A stretch of 64,000 nucleotides of DNA from NCBI RefSeq assembly GCF_029962835.1, contig NC_080591.1, positions 42,787,501 to 42,851,500 on the forward strand, given 5' to 3'. The notes below the pieces were generated by a model, which was not told where the DNA came from, ran no database searches, and saw nothing but the letters and a program-made list of their open reading frames with translations. Position 1 is the stretch's first letter; each line of letters opens with the position of its first letter. Of this stretch, positions 33,262 through 44,404 are shown in pieces. Source of the stretch: Magnolia sinica. Taxonomy: Eukaryota > Streptophyta > Magnoliopsida > Magnoliales > Magnoliaceae. The translations under genes were made by a program, and so were the position numbers.

Positions 33262-34170
33262 ACCTTTGGGTAACATTCCAGTTATTAAGGATCATCCTCT
33301 CAATTAAATAATTGGAGATCCGAGTATCGATGTGAAAACCTGAATGCAACTTGAGACTATAAACAATCATCTTTGCTTCACCTCTAAAATAGAACCAAAG
33401 AATGTTGCAAAATCTCTACAAGATGAGTATTCGATAGTTGTTATGCAAGAGGAGCTACAACAATTTGAAAGAAATGAGGTATAGCAACTTGTCCCAAGAC
33501 TACAAAACACTAATATCATTGGAACTAAATGGATATACAAAAAACAAGTCCGATGAATATGGAAATGTTGTGAGGAACAAGGATAGACTAGTTGCATAAG
33601 GATACTCATAAATTGAGGGCATTGATTTTGATGAAATATTTGCACCAGTTATGCGACAAAAGTCTATCAAAATTCTTATGTCCATTGCTTATGCCCTAAA
33701 ATTTAAACCATTAAAAACGGACATAAAGAGTGCATTTCTGAATGGTGTACTGAGTAAGAAGTGTATGCCAAACAATCTAAGGGATTTGTTGATCCCCAAA
33801 CATCCTCACCAAGTATACAGATTGAGGAAAGCATTCTACAGTCTCAAACAAACTCCATGTACGTGGTGTGAAAGATTAACACAATTTTTGATTGACCCCA
33901 AATTTACTAGGGGGCATGTTGATAAAACCCTTTTTGTTCAAAAGACTAGAAATGCCTTGCTTATTGCCCAGATCTATGTGGATGATATTGTATTTGATTC
34001 CACATGTGAGGATATGGCTCATGAGTTTGCTCACTTAATGCAATCAAAATTTGAGATGATCATGGTGGGAGAACTAAACTTTTTTCTAGGATTGCAAGTA
34101 AAACAACTTCAAAATGGGATTTTCATTAGCCAGGCCAAGCACGTAAAGAGAATTAGTAAAATGATTTGGT
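33262..34170 (+). pseudogene. Reverse transcriptase of copia element 2
   Basis: Opens with sequence matching element 1 (CFTSKIEPKNVAKSLQDE, MQEELQQFERNEV), loses frame near 33535-33650, then runs open through FKPLKTDIKSAFLNGVL, VYRLRKAFYSLKQTPC and the active-site YVDD at 33975-33986, ending FLGLQVKQLQNGIFISQAK. Where element 1 has [11 protein letters not shown] this copy reads KKCMPNNLRDLL, indicating decay. Non-functional. Confidence 0.85.
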
Positions 34171-34600
34171 CTTAAGTTTGGCCGCACACATCACACACCC
34201 ATGAGCACCAAACTAAAATTATCTAAAGACATAACTAGAAAGAGTGTGGACTAATGCTTTATATCACAGCATGATCGAGAGCCTACTTTATCTCACAATG
34301 AACTGGCCCAATATATCATTTAGCGTAGGGGTTTGCGCTAGGTTTTAGGCCGATATAAAAGAATCAGTTTTAACTGATGTGAAGAGAATAATCAGATATG
34401 TGGCTGGAACTATAGATTTTGTCCTCTAGTACCCGTTTGACACATCAACTACCAATGCTAGGTATTCAGACGCTGATTGGGCTAGAAATATAGATGATTA
34501 AAAATCGACCAGCAGTGGATGTTTTTATATCAGAAATTGCTTAGTGTCTTAGCATAGTAAAAAGCAAAATTCCATCTCTTTATCAATCATCGAGGCCGAA
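34171..34600 (+). pseudogene. RNase H, N-terminal part (copia 2)
   Basis: Copia connection/RNase H with YSDADWARNIDD, then a stop in place of the expected Arg/Gln, KSTSSGCFYIRNCLV, and SLSIIEAE. It breaks off exactly at the solo LTR insertion inside the EAEY motif; the remainder is at 38447. Confidence 0.85.
34596..34600 (+). other. Target site duplication, left (CCGAA)
   Basis: CCGAA before TGTAACACCCC; repeated at 38447-38451. Confidence 0.9.
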
Positions 34601-36560
34601 TGTAACACCCCGAACTTTTCAATACCCGAGTATTGAAAGTTCTCGAGTGTTACCGTGAAAATTTAACCTATTATGTACATGTGTACGGTACCAATCTAAC
34701 TAAGCTAACCTTACATCTAATTCTCAATGCAAATCTGACCATTGGGAATAGTCTCCATTCATAGATCAATCCATTTGACCGTTGATTTTAAGACAAGACC
34801 ATCCATCATGTGTTTTAACAAATGTATCTTCCCTTAAATTGTCAAATAACTCTTTATCCGTAATAATTTAGATGTAAGTTCGTTTGTAAGAATTGCTTAG
34901 AAAAGTGCATATAATCATGTAGAGCCATTAGAATAGAAATCACAAAACTTTAAATCAACGATAATTACGAAAATACCATTACCACTATACCCTTAAATCC
35001 CAAATCACATAGTTCTCCTGATCTGTTTCATGCAAAATTTTATATTAAGCCTAATTATCATAAATAAACTGTACATGAAAAATTTTGGCCATTGCATTAG
35101 CGAGATTAATGGCTAAAATAAATATTCACTCGAGTATGGCCCACCTAAGCTTTGGATCTGCCCCATCTTTGGTTGGATGTCCTAATAGGATCCACAAAAG
35201 TTGATGAATGGGGCAGATCCGTCAAAATCATCATGGTGGACCCCACCCTGCAGGGCGTGTATGCATAATTTGTGTAAGGCCTCGGAGCACCGAGCCAAAC
35301 CCACAGTCAAATTGGGCTTAACTTGATAAATTCCAAAGAAAGGAGGATTTTCCCTCCCTTTGGAGATTTTCGCCAGCGAATGAATTGCATCCATGAAACT
35401 CGATCAAGTGGGCCCCACTTGAGGACATATCATTGATCTAAACCGTCCATCATGTAGATCATGAGAATTCGATCAAACACACGTGTGTATGCACATCATC
35501 TCAGCCACAAACAAGGTTGTGCGTGTGGCTGATCTTTCCGAAAATGGAAAAACTTTGTTCTTTCCTTCTTCCATGTTGACAAGCCGTGTGCATTGCCCCT
35601 AACCATCACAGTTGTCCATTCAAGAACATTAGAGCCCTACAAACTAGGGTTCTCCCAGCTATAGTTTGAGAGCTTTTCTGCCGCCACTGTAACTCAAAAA
35701 CCCAACTTACTAAGAAAATTTCTAATCATCATCCGTTTGGAGGGTCCCACAGTGATCATGGGACCTATCCATACCACCCCTTTGCATCAGAGCACTAGAT
35801 CAACCATTTGTTGAAATTTTGCCATGATCATTCGAGCCTTTATCTTGGTTTGAACAAGAAACCCATCACTTTTTAATGGACCCCAGTTGTTGATCTGAAC
35901 TATTCATTTTGTGGGCCAGGGACTTACAAATACATCAGTATATGTAGATTATCTCCATGCAGCCAGGTTCATGTTAAATCAACGACGAACGTGAGCTCTT
36001 GTTCGAGCCACTATTGTAAAGCCATGTGGTCGGGTGCCCTAAGATAGGAAACCTCCGACTTTCGAGTGTAGGAAATCCGTCCACCCTCAAGAAGAGGTTC
36101 CAGATCCATCCCAGATAAGGAAAGAAGTTGAGGAGAAAACGACACCCCGCCTTTCCACTAGTTTTCATGCAGGTGTGTGGAAAGAAAACTCTCGTAATAG
36201 CTTAAAAGCCTTACGGCCAACGTAGATCCGATGGGCCAGGAAGCATCAGACGGCTAATCCGACCCACATGTAGACGTCAGAAAGAAGGAAAAATGGGTTG
36301 GGACAAATCCATCATGAAAACGGGATTAGATTAGATCCAGCAAAACCGTCTGATCGGACATCCAAAACAACTTGTTGATAGGTCATCAGACACCCAGTGG
36401 CCCAGATGATTAAATGGGAGGATGACCCAAGAGGACCGAAGCATGAAATATTGCATCCACACTTCGCACAAGAACGAGCTGCGTTGCTATTACGCGTGCC
36501 TCACTACACAATCCACATGAGAACGGACTTGCGTAGGGAAAGATCTGGAAACCCAACAGG

Positions 36561-36568
36561 CTATAAAG
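36561..36568 (+). promoter_or_regulatory. TATA box of the solo LTR
   Basis: CTATAAAG about 30 bases before GA-rich sequence, like the CTATATAAAG plus GA layout of the chromovirus LTR at 44395. Confidence 0.55.
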
Positions 36569-36594
36569 GCCAATACCACCTGGCCAAAAGAAGA

Positions 36595-36735
36595 GAAAAC
36601 ACAACAGAGAAAGAGAGAGAAAGAAAGGAAGAAACAAGAGAAAGAGAGGGAGAAATAAGAGAAAGAAGAAGAAAAAGAAAGAAAGAGAGGAAGAGACAAG
36701 TTGTGTAAGAGGAAGAAGAAGAAAGAGAGAAGAAC
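36595..36735. repeat. GA/GAA-rich low-complexity tract
   Basis: Irregular AGAGAAAGA sequence; the charged or Ser/Phe-rich ORFs on both strands here are incidental. Confidence 0.85.
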
Positions 36736-37261
36736 GATGCTAGAAAGACCGCCTGAATCTATTGAGTCGTTGATGACTTCGGTCCGAGTCCAATCAACCA
36801 CCTGGATGTGGTTCAAATTCGACCTCCCCTAGCTTACTTACGGTTCAGATCTTTCTTTCTATTCCTTGCTAAATTCCATTGATAGGATTACATCTTATAA
36901 AAACAAGTCAACTCCATAGTATGATGGACCCAAAATGTGATCGATACCTAACTTATCTAGGATATAATCTGAATTAAGTTTCCTCAAGATTTATTAAACC
37001 TAATTGAAATCTAACTTAGACAATCCGAACTTGGTGAATTAGAGTAGAAGATGATTAAGCAAACTAAGGTGAGGGTTTTATTTTTTAAGCTTACTTTGAT
37101 TTAAGTTGATGTGATTTATTCCACCTTTTATCAGCTATTATGATTCTCTCCTTGAGATTAATTTATTTACCACCAATGATTATTTATCTTTTGGGAATGA
37201 TGGTTAAGGCCTGAGTTAATTTTGCACATCTTTATTTATGTGGGGTGATGGATACAAGTCT

Positions 37262-37430
37262 TGCCCTTGCCTATACCAATCTGTTGAGTTAGCTTTGTTA
37301 CTCTTCTCTTTATTGAGTTGGCCATTGCCACTCTCCTTATTATCGAGTTGGCCATTGCCACTCTCCTCTTTTATTGAGTTGACCATTGCTACTCTCCTCT
37401 TGTTGAGTTAGCCATTGGCACTCTCCTCCT
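37262..37430. repeat. ~45-bp tandem repeat, 4 copies, in the solo LTR
   Basis: Unit TTGAGTTGGCCATTGCCACT plus CTCCTCTTTTA; copies near 37281, 37312, 37346 and 37376-37430 with length variation. Confidence 0.85.
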
Positions 37431-38446
37431 TATTTTTTTTTATCCTTGTGCTATCTACCTTTAAGGCTTGGGCATGTACCTTGGATTTACAAAACCCCCA
37501 TGATCCAGATTTTGTTATCCTCATTGCAAGTGATGTGTTGAAGGTATCACAACTAGTGAATCCGATATTTATCGTGGACATAATGCGTTATGGGTAGCGA
37601 CCCTCTTGGTCAGCACGTAATTCCGTGGGTTGGTTGGCATGGTGCACAATCGATGTAAGTAAATCACCATGCGTGTTACATCAGTTCTCAGGATTGGATG
37701 TCGTAAATAGTTGCTCCATGAACACGTCGTGTTACATAAATCCCCCAATCGTGTTATCGTGTCGCCTTGAGATATTTGCATAAATCCACATTAACATTGG
37801 ATACGCCGACGAGTCTCCATAATGTGAGAATGCAGGGCGAGTCGGATATTATGAACTATTTCCCACATTGTGACAATGATCACCACGTATAACGAGCCGC
37901 ACACACTTTGCTAGGCATACATTCATGTAGATTGTTTGCACATACTGATATCTCTTGTAGTGGTGGAGTATGTGATATATCAGAACCCTTACATTACTTT
38001 TATGAATCTCCTAAATTATTGTTAATTTTAAATAATAACCATCACTATGAGTAGAGAGTTGACCATCTCCAACCATACAGATGATATAGGTGATGTACAG
38101 ATTGAAGACCTAGAGGACCATTTCCTTATGGAAGATTATATTGAAAGAATAAGAAGATAGTTTTATGATTTAGTTTTATACTTCCGCTGTAGACTCGATA
38201 AATGTAATAAGCTCCCATTGAGAGGGCATTTGATTATTTGTTGAATTCATTTACTTTGATGAAATAATCAATACAGTCAATTTTATTCTCGTGAGTGTTA
38301 CCTTTATGAATCTATCTGGATGTGATCTAAATGAAAAAATAAAAAACAAGGTGTGATTTTTAAAGCATCCAATTTATACATTATTAACAACCAGTTTTCT
38401 CGGGCACAAGTATAAACTCTAGCCGTGAAAATTTCGAGCTATTACA

Positions 38447-38451
38447 CCGAA
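38447..38451 (+). other. Target site duplication, right (CCGAA)
   Basis: Repeat of 34596-34600; after it the RNase H frame resumes with EYITVGSCCAQ. Confidence 0.9.
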
Positions 38452-38768
38452 TATATAACAGTAGGTAGCTGTTGTGCCCAACTTTTGTGGATGAAGCAAA
38501 TGTTGATGGATTACGGAATTAATCAAAATACAATGACACTGTTTTGTGATAATGGGAGTGCCATAAATATTTCCAAGAATCTGGTGCAACATTCAAGAAC
38601 TAATCACATAGACATCTGGCATCATTTCATTCGATAACTTATTGAAGAACATGTTATATTGTTGGATTATGTGCCCATAGAAAGAGAACTTGCCGATATT
38701 TTAACAAAACCCCTGGACGTTAATATATTTAGAGTTCTCCAAAAGTCCATTGGGGTATGTACAATTTA
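38447..38768 (+). pseudogene. RNase H, C-terminal part (copia 2)
   Basis: Continues the EAEY motif as EYITVGSCCAQLLWMKQML, then FCDNGSAINISKNLVQHS with the second catalytic Asp, HIDIWHHFIR, a stop in place of an expected residue, and the copia terminal block ADILTKPLD...CTI near 38690-38768. It is co-linear with 14085-14426 in element 1. Confidence 0.87.
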
Positions 38769-38989
38769 GGTAATTATAACATAAATGAAATCAATGTCAT
38801 ATCCGAGGATCTATGGGCTTATTGAATAATTTTTATGTACAAATTTGTTTATTTATTTTAGTTTTGGTAGTTATTATTATTTTTGGTGTCCTTATTGAGT
38901 GTAAAAATTTTAGTATTAAAGATTAATATTTTTATACATCTCTTTTTCGGAGTAAGAGCATGCAAAAACTAATGATACTTAGCTATATT

Positions 38990-39145
38990 TCTGGCTTTGA
39001 TGGGACCCTCGATGTCATCGAAGCACTGGCTTCAATGACATCGAAGAAGGTTCAGTGCTTCGATGATATCGAAGAAGGTTCAATGACATTGAAGTTTAAA
39101 CTTTGATGCCATCGAAGGATCGTCGATGCCATTAAAGTATTGATG
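38990..39145. repeat. TCGATGTCATCGAAG palindrome cluster before the accessory ORF (copia 2)
   Basis: About eight copies of an imperfect palindrome (CTTCGATGATATCGAAG, TCGATGTCATCGAAG, TTGATGCCATCGAAG) in 150 bases. It occupies the same place, between RNase H and the accessory ORF, as the CGACCAGTCG motifs of element 1, with a different sequence. Confidence 0.8.
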
Positions 39146-39430
39146 ACAGTGATAAAAATGAGTGCGCGTGGCTATCCCTTTCACTTTCGATTTTGATTTT
39201 CGACTCTTTCGCGCTACCCCTTCTCCTCCCAAGCCTCTCATTCTCCTCCATCTCAAAGATTTGGCGAAGGAATTACTTTGGATCCTAGGTGTCTTGGTCA
39301 TTTTTCAGCTGTAAGAAAGTCATTTAATTCCATTATGTTCAAATCTTTCAATTTTCTGTCAATACAGTTGGTTCTTGTGCATTTTTTGTCATATCCTTTG
39401 ATTCCTTGTTTGATTCCTCACTGATTCACT

Positions 39431-40546
39431 ATGCCAAAGGACAAGGGCAAAGCACCAGATATGGGGGAATCTTCTCAACCTAGAAGGGTCAAGAAACTTG
39501 CCCCACGACGAGCTGATCGACTAAGGAGACAAACCACGTCACCTTCACCACAAAGTGACGTCCCACAAACATATTGCTTGATAAGTACAAGGGACACAAG
39601 GTGATTTTAGAGAGGAGTGTGGATTTGGCTTGTGTGTAACCCTATGGCATCGATACAATACTACGAGCAGTGGGGTGGGAAAATGTCTTGAAATTTGGCT
39701 AGATGATGCGGTTGAATTAAGTCTATGAGTTTTTGTCACATTGTAAGAACCCCCAAATTGATCCTCTGTTCATAAAAGTCGAGGCAAGACAATCGGCTGT
39801 AAAAGTCACACCGAGTCGCATTGTGAACAATCTTGGAGTATCTCTGTCTAGTGAAGGGTTGCCAAGCCATGACATGGCTTCTCTTGATGTTCAATCCAAA
39901 ATGACTAAATTTCTTTACAACGGAAAAGACGGGCCTTGGATTCAAGGCAATGCCCTTTGTTCCTTAAACATGACGAGTCAATATGGAGTCCTCCATTCCA
40001 TTTTTTCAACCAATGTCTACCCACATGGCACCAATAGGGTAAATCTCACCCCTTTTATGGTAGACATCGTATATAGTGTCGCTTTTGGCATCCACCCTTG
40101 TCTTCCCTCCGTTATTGATCAAGGAGAGTCGATTGACTTATCTTCCTTTTGGTCATCTCATTTGTTTGCTTGCACGGGACTGTAACTTTCTTCCCACCTC
40201 TGATCCAAAGGTACTAGCGCTATGGATTACACAAGATAACATCAAGAAGATGCAGCTAAAGTCTCTTCCACCTATGACTGATGAAGTGGATGTAGCCACT
40301 ACAAAAGTGGGACAGACCAGTGATGGAGCGACACAATAGGCCGAGCCATCGATTCAGCCTCCTCTGGACTTAGTATTGACTCGCAAATATATGCGATTGT
40401 AGGATCGCCTGGATCTCATTATCGTGAAACAAACCCGACAAGGGGAGTGCCTATCTCGTATAGAGTAGATGATCCAGAGAGTGCAACACACTGTTAAGGA
40501 CTTAGTTGCCCATGTGACCTGTCGCCGGATGATGTTCCCCCTCTAG
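39431..40546 (+). pseudogene. Accessory ORF of copia element 2
   Basis: Homologue of 14847-15974. Opens MPKDKGKAPDMGESSQPRR, a basic, Ser-rich start, loses frame near 39600, and is open again at 39733-40185, with FSTNVYPHGTNRVNLTPF matching the NLYPRSGNKTELTAF block of element 1. After another shift, CNFLPTSDPKVLALWI and an acidic/Thr-rich linker follow, then a C-terminal coiled-coil-like stretch (DRLDLIIVKQTRQGECLSRI) with two TAG codons at probable Gln positions, ending near 40546. Function unknown. Confidence 0.7.
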
Positions 40547-41324
40547 AACCAAGTCTAGATAGTTAGATATTATTGGTTTAGGCACAATTAGTGTTAGTCC
40601 GACCATCTCGATCATCGATATCTTTTTTGTTGCACCAAAATGGGATTTCATGTATTGAAATTCATAGTTATATTTCTTTACATGTATGAATGTTGTGTTT
40701 GTTGTGTTCTTTATATACATCTTAGATATTTTGTATTGGCCCTCTTTGGCCATCCTTTTGGATGATATTATTATGTTTATTGATGCTTTCCTATGTGGTT
40801 TTATGTTTATTGTCTACTACCTCTGAATGACCTATCATGCGTAATATAAGTCCCTATAGGTTTGTTATCATTGAGTTATTACTACATCGCAGCCCTGCAC
40901 TTGGGGTTTGTCTCGATCAGCGGCTCGATTCCAACCAAACAACTTTGACCCCAAGTGCCAAGATAGGTAGATGCGTTGAACTTGATTGTATATGATTGAG
41001 ATATAAGGTGACCAGATGCCTATTTAGCCACTCATAAGCTATTTAAGATAATAATTTGATTATCGAAGGGTAGCGTTTGTCCTACAAAAGTGGGTTGCAC
41101 CTTGCCTTCCGTAGGAATGGACTTTCAGATACAAAAGAAAATAAAAAGGAAACACTTATAGTCGACCGTAGGGAATAGCTGCAAAGCACCTTTCTAAAAG
41201 AAGAATTGCTTATATTACAATGGAAATCATCCAACATATGAGCGGAGACTTGGATTACCACTAAGGATTACTGTAAATGTTATTGCGTAAATCAAGCACC
41301 CATAATATTGTCAAATTTTGTTGT
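40547..41324 (+). other. 3' non-coding region of copia element 2
   Basis: T-rich sequence comparable in position to 15975-16500 of element 1. No clear polypurine tract or LTR start was recognised. Cut by the chromovirus LTR at 41325. Confidence 0.45.
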
Positions 41325-43619
41325 TGTAACGCCCCGAAAATCGAGGGTAGAGCAACGCTCAACTCCCGAGTTCCAACGCATCACTTATGCAAAATAGATA
41401 ATGATGTTTGAATGTTGACCGTATTAGTGCCTTACACATGAGTGGGATTACACTAAAATGGCATATCATGCTCCAGAATTAAGATAATTAAGCAAGCGGA
41501 AGACTGGGATAGATATATAAAATATATATGTGTTTCACAACCTCCAGAGTATGAACGTGTTATCGGGCTAAATATATACATATGTTTGTTTCAAAATGTA
41601 CAAGATATCAAAATGTAAATGTTCAGCTAATCCAGTATCCCTGTAATCCTGGTGACGCAGCTCTAGGTCTACACAGACCCGCTTAAGAGCTGAACGTAGG
41701 AGAACTCCTCCTCCTCGTCAAAGAAGTCTAACTCTGTCACGTAAGCCTCATCACAACCTGTATCTAAATCAGAGTTTGGTTAGTGTTTTAAAACACCGTC
41801 TTAGAGTGGGAGTAAGTGATTAACTCAGTGGTACGATAAGGTAAAGGTTAACATGTTATTAATTCAGTCAAGCAGTAATGATAAGGCAATACAACAAGCA
41901 TGTTCTAAGTACTCTTGTTAATGCAGGAATGGTATGCTACAATGATGCATGACCTCGCCTGCACTCCCTCAGCGACATCATCTCACAATTGTGCATGGCA
42001 AACTCCCTAAACGTGCGCTTTCTCGCCAAAGAACATGCAATGTGGTGCATGGTCGTGTTAGCCAAGTAATTTATTAGGCTTATTTATACAGCAGATTTGG
42101 GAAGCTAAGGTACCTCCCTTTATATCATTTACTCAAATAATAATCCATCTAGGGTCGTCATTCCTATTTATTCACATATGATAGGCAAGTTATAAGGCAT
42201 CACCCCTGATGAAAAAGCAGCGGATAGGTAAGTTCACGAGTTTACACGCGAGGTTACTACGGAGAGGCTCGTCACCTCAGCGTAGGCCTAATTTATACTC
42301 GAGGTCACTACAATAGGCTCGTCACCTGAACATAGGCTGACAGCTCGAATACGGTGTCCCATACACCACCATATTCAGCTCAAGAGTTTGGGTTGCTCAC
42401 TGGTCACTACGAGGAGGCTCATCACCCCAACGTAGGCCAACAGCTCGACCACGGTGTCCCATACCCCACCATGTCTGGCTCATGAGTCTTAGCAGATTTT
42501 GGTACCATGGTTGAAATGGGCTTCACATTGGTAAGTGGTACCTTAGATTCAAGAAGTAACATCCATACATGGTAAACACACAATAGGCCAATCGGGTTAT
42601 TTGACATGTGCGATTGGTACGAGAGGACATTGAATTGATCGACATAGAACGCAAAAGCACTCCACGTGACCTAACTGCTGTCGACAATCAGCGTACGACT
42701 CGGATTCATCGAACGTATCCAATGTGGCGAAACTAGTTCGGTCACTCCATCGGGAACTATTACCGATTGCCTAAACTACGTGGTAGTCCCAATCATACTC
42801 AAATGTAATAGGTAGTCACATATGCTAATCATAATAGCATTTAACAAACAATTTGAACATATTTCTCATTTGAGCATTTCATCGAACACATTGAACATGT
42901 TGTTATACATATGCATTTTATCCCTAAATCACATAGTAGAAAGTTATATTACATAAAGGAAATAATAGATGTGGATAAGGTAGTTGAGAATCCTATCTCA
43001 AAACCCTCATTAGAAGCGATTCAACAAACACTTTCTCATTCAGATATTTTATTAAACCCTTAGACTACATAATACTATATACACAAACTAAATTAGTTAT
43101 AACATATATTATGGCAAATCCTTTCATAAAGGAGTTGCCATACACACAACAAACATGTATTCTAGATTAATAGTCATGGTCAACATATATCAAAATTTCA
43201 CTTTCATTCGAACATTTCAATAAATATATAGAATGCATTTTATAATCACATAGTGCACACACATGTATAGTTTATCAAATACATCGTAACTAAGATCATA
43301 TGACAGCAATAAAGTCAGACATAAACCATTGCTAACATTGAAAGCCTTGAAAACCATAACCTAAACATTTATAGCCCGCACCTTTCGTCGGTATGCCTGT
43401 TACGAACTTGGTTCGTACACTATGTTCTCGTCTGCGGCACAACGCCTACCTAAATCACGAAATGAGTTAGCTATTTCATCGATTCCTTTATTTGGATTCC
43501 TAAAACAAGATTATGATTAGGATTTCTTACCAAAATCAAAGTTAGAATGGCTTATGTAGCTACATGTAAAGACGATCTAGTGCGTGTAGTCGTAAGAGAG
43601 AAACGCCGCCTCGATCTCC
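41325..43619 (-). mobile_element. Distal three-quarters of the minus chromovirus 3' LTR
   Basis: Starts (plus strand) TGTAACGCCCCGAAAATCGAGGG, the reverse complement of an LTR end. It parallels, inverted and diverged, 44580-46756 of the plus element's LTR (shared GAATCCGAGTCGTA, GTCACTACGAGGAGGCTC, TTTGGTTAGTGTTTTAAAACACCGTC). It stops at 43619 where the plus element begins. Its missing first quarter is at 56336-57093. The two parts total about 3053 bp against 3137 for the plus element's LTR. Confidence 0.8.
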
Positions 43620-43879
43620 TGTAATGACCCAAAAATTTTTCGTGCAAAGACTCGAGTACTACCTCAAATTCTTTAGAAGTTAAATGTGGGTTAATTAGCG
43701 CTAAACTCGATTACTTGTGAAATTAGCACCAATCACTTTAAATTTGATCTGCAGGACCCAAAACTTGTAAAATCGTTAATGCTATGTTACCCTGAAATCT
43801 AGGATTCAACGCTAAATCTAGTTGCTCTCGGGAGTACTTGGAAACTTCGTATTGGACCTGGACTGCACATCGAAAGTCT

Positions 43880-43929
43880 GATAGCGATGATCTTTGACAG
43901 ATATGATAGCGATGATCTTTGACAGATAT
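43880..43929. repeat. 25-bp tandem duplication private to the 5' LTR
   Basis: GATAGCGATGATCTTTGACA plus GATAT occurs twice here but once in the 3' LTR (54157) . Confidence 0.9.
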
Positions 43930-44395
43930 GATCACCTTGTTGGGCTTGACAATCACCTCAAAAATCAAGTCCAGATGACGTCCTGAGACGATTTGCTTGA
44001 GTCCAGAGTAAATAGTGTGAGAAAGGTGAGAAATTAAATATGAATTTATGAAATTTGAGTCGTGTTGCTTGCGCGCCGATTTTAAGCATTCTGACCGTCG
44101 GATTCTGACCCAAATTCACCCTCGGATCAGGAAAGATGGCCCACACATGTCAAAGTGCCGGTGGACCTGATCAAGTTTCGGTGACCATTGAATTGAAACT
44201 GGTCCACCACGGCTGATCTGTAAATTCGATCGGTACAAAAACTCAGCCTGACCTAGATCCATGGTCAGTGAGCTTAAGTCCGACCGCACGTGGAAGAGGG
44301 ACCACCAGAAGTGCTCCGTTGGATCGAAATAGACCCGAATTGGTTATAACCTAAATATACCTTGGCCCTGGGGCTATTTTCATCAAATTTAGGCC

Positions 44396-44404
44396 TATAT
44401 AAAG
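44396..44404 (+). promoter_or_regulatory. TATA box of the chromovirus LTR
   Basis: TATATAAAG, followed 50-100 bases on by CTCTCACTCTCAACTCC and a GA-rich leader; conserved at 54646-54654 in the 3' LTR. Confidence 0.7.

Larger units (their letters stand above)
34601..38446 (+). mobile_element. 3.85-kb solo LTR inserted in copia 2
   Basis: Starts TGTAACACCCCG, ends CGAGCTATTACA, and is flanked by CCGAA duplications. It has no gag or pol and no internal repeat of its own ends, but does have a TATA box followed by GA-rich leader sequence and a downstream TTCCGCTGTAGAC-type tail, the layout of a single very long LTR. It is best read as a solo LTR of a Ty3 element, left after LTR-LTR recombination. 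The orientation is set by the TATA box. Confidence 0.75.
33262..41324 (+). mobile_element. Ty1/copia element 2, 5'-truncated and interrupted
   Basis: Related to copia element 1 but older. It starts in the region just before RT (VIKDHPL...), with LTR, gag, protease and integrase missing. RT and RNase H follow, RNase H being split by the solo LTR at 34601-38446, and then an accessory ORF homologous to that of element 1. No 3' LTR was recognised; 40547-41324 is the 3' non-coding part and ends where the minus-strand chromovirus LTR begins. Confidence 0.75.

Noticed and set aside
36397..36816. Charged and Ser/Phe-rich ORFs on both strands
   Set aside because: Derived from the GA/GAA-rich leader of the solo LTR.
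34601..38446. Non-autonomous element with two LTRs
   Set aside because: No repeat of the terminal sequence inside; a single promoter-like TATA region and tail fit one LTR.
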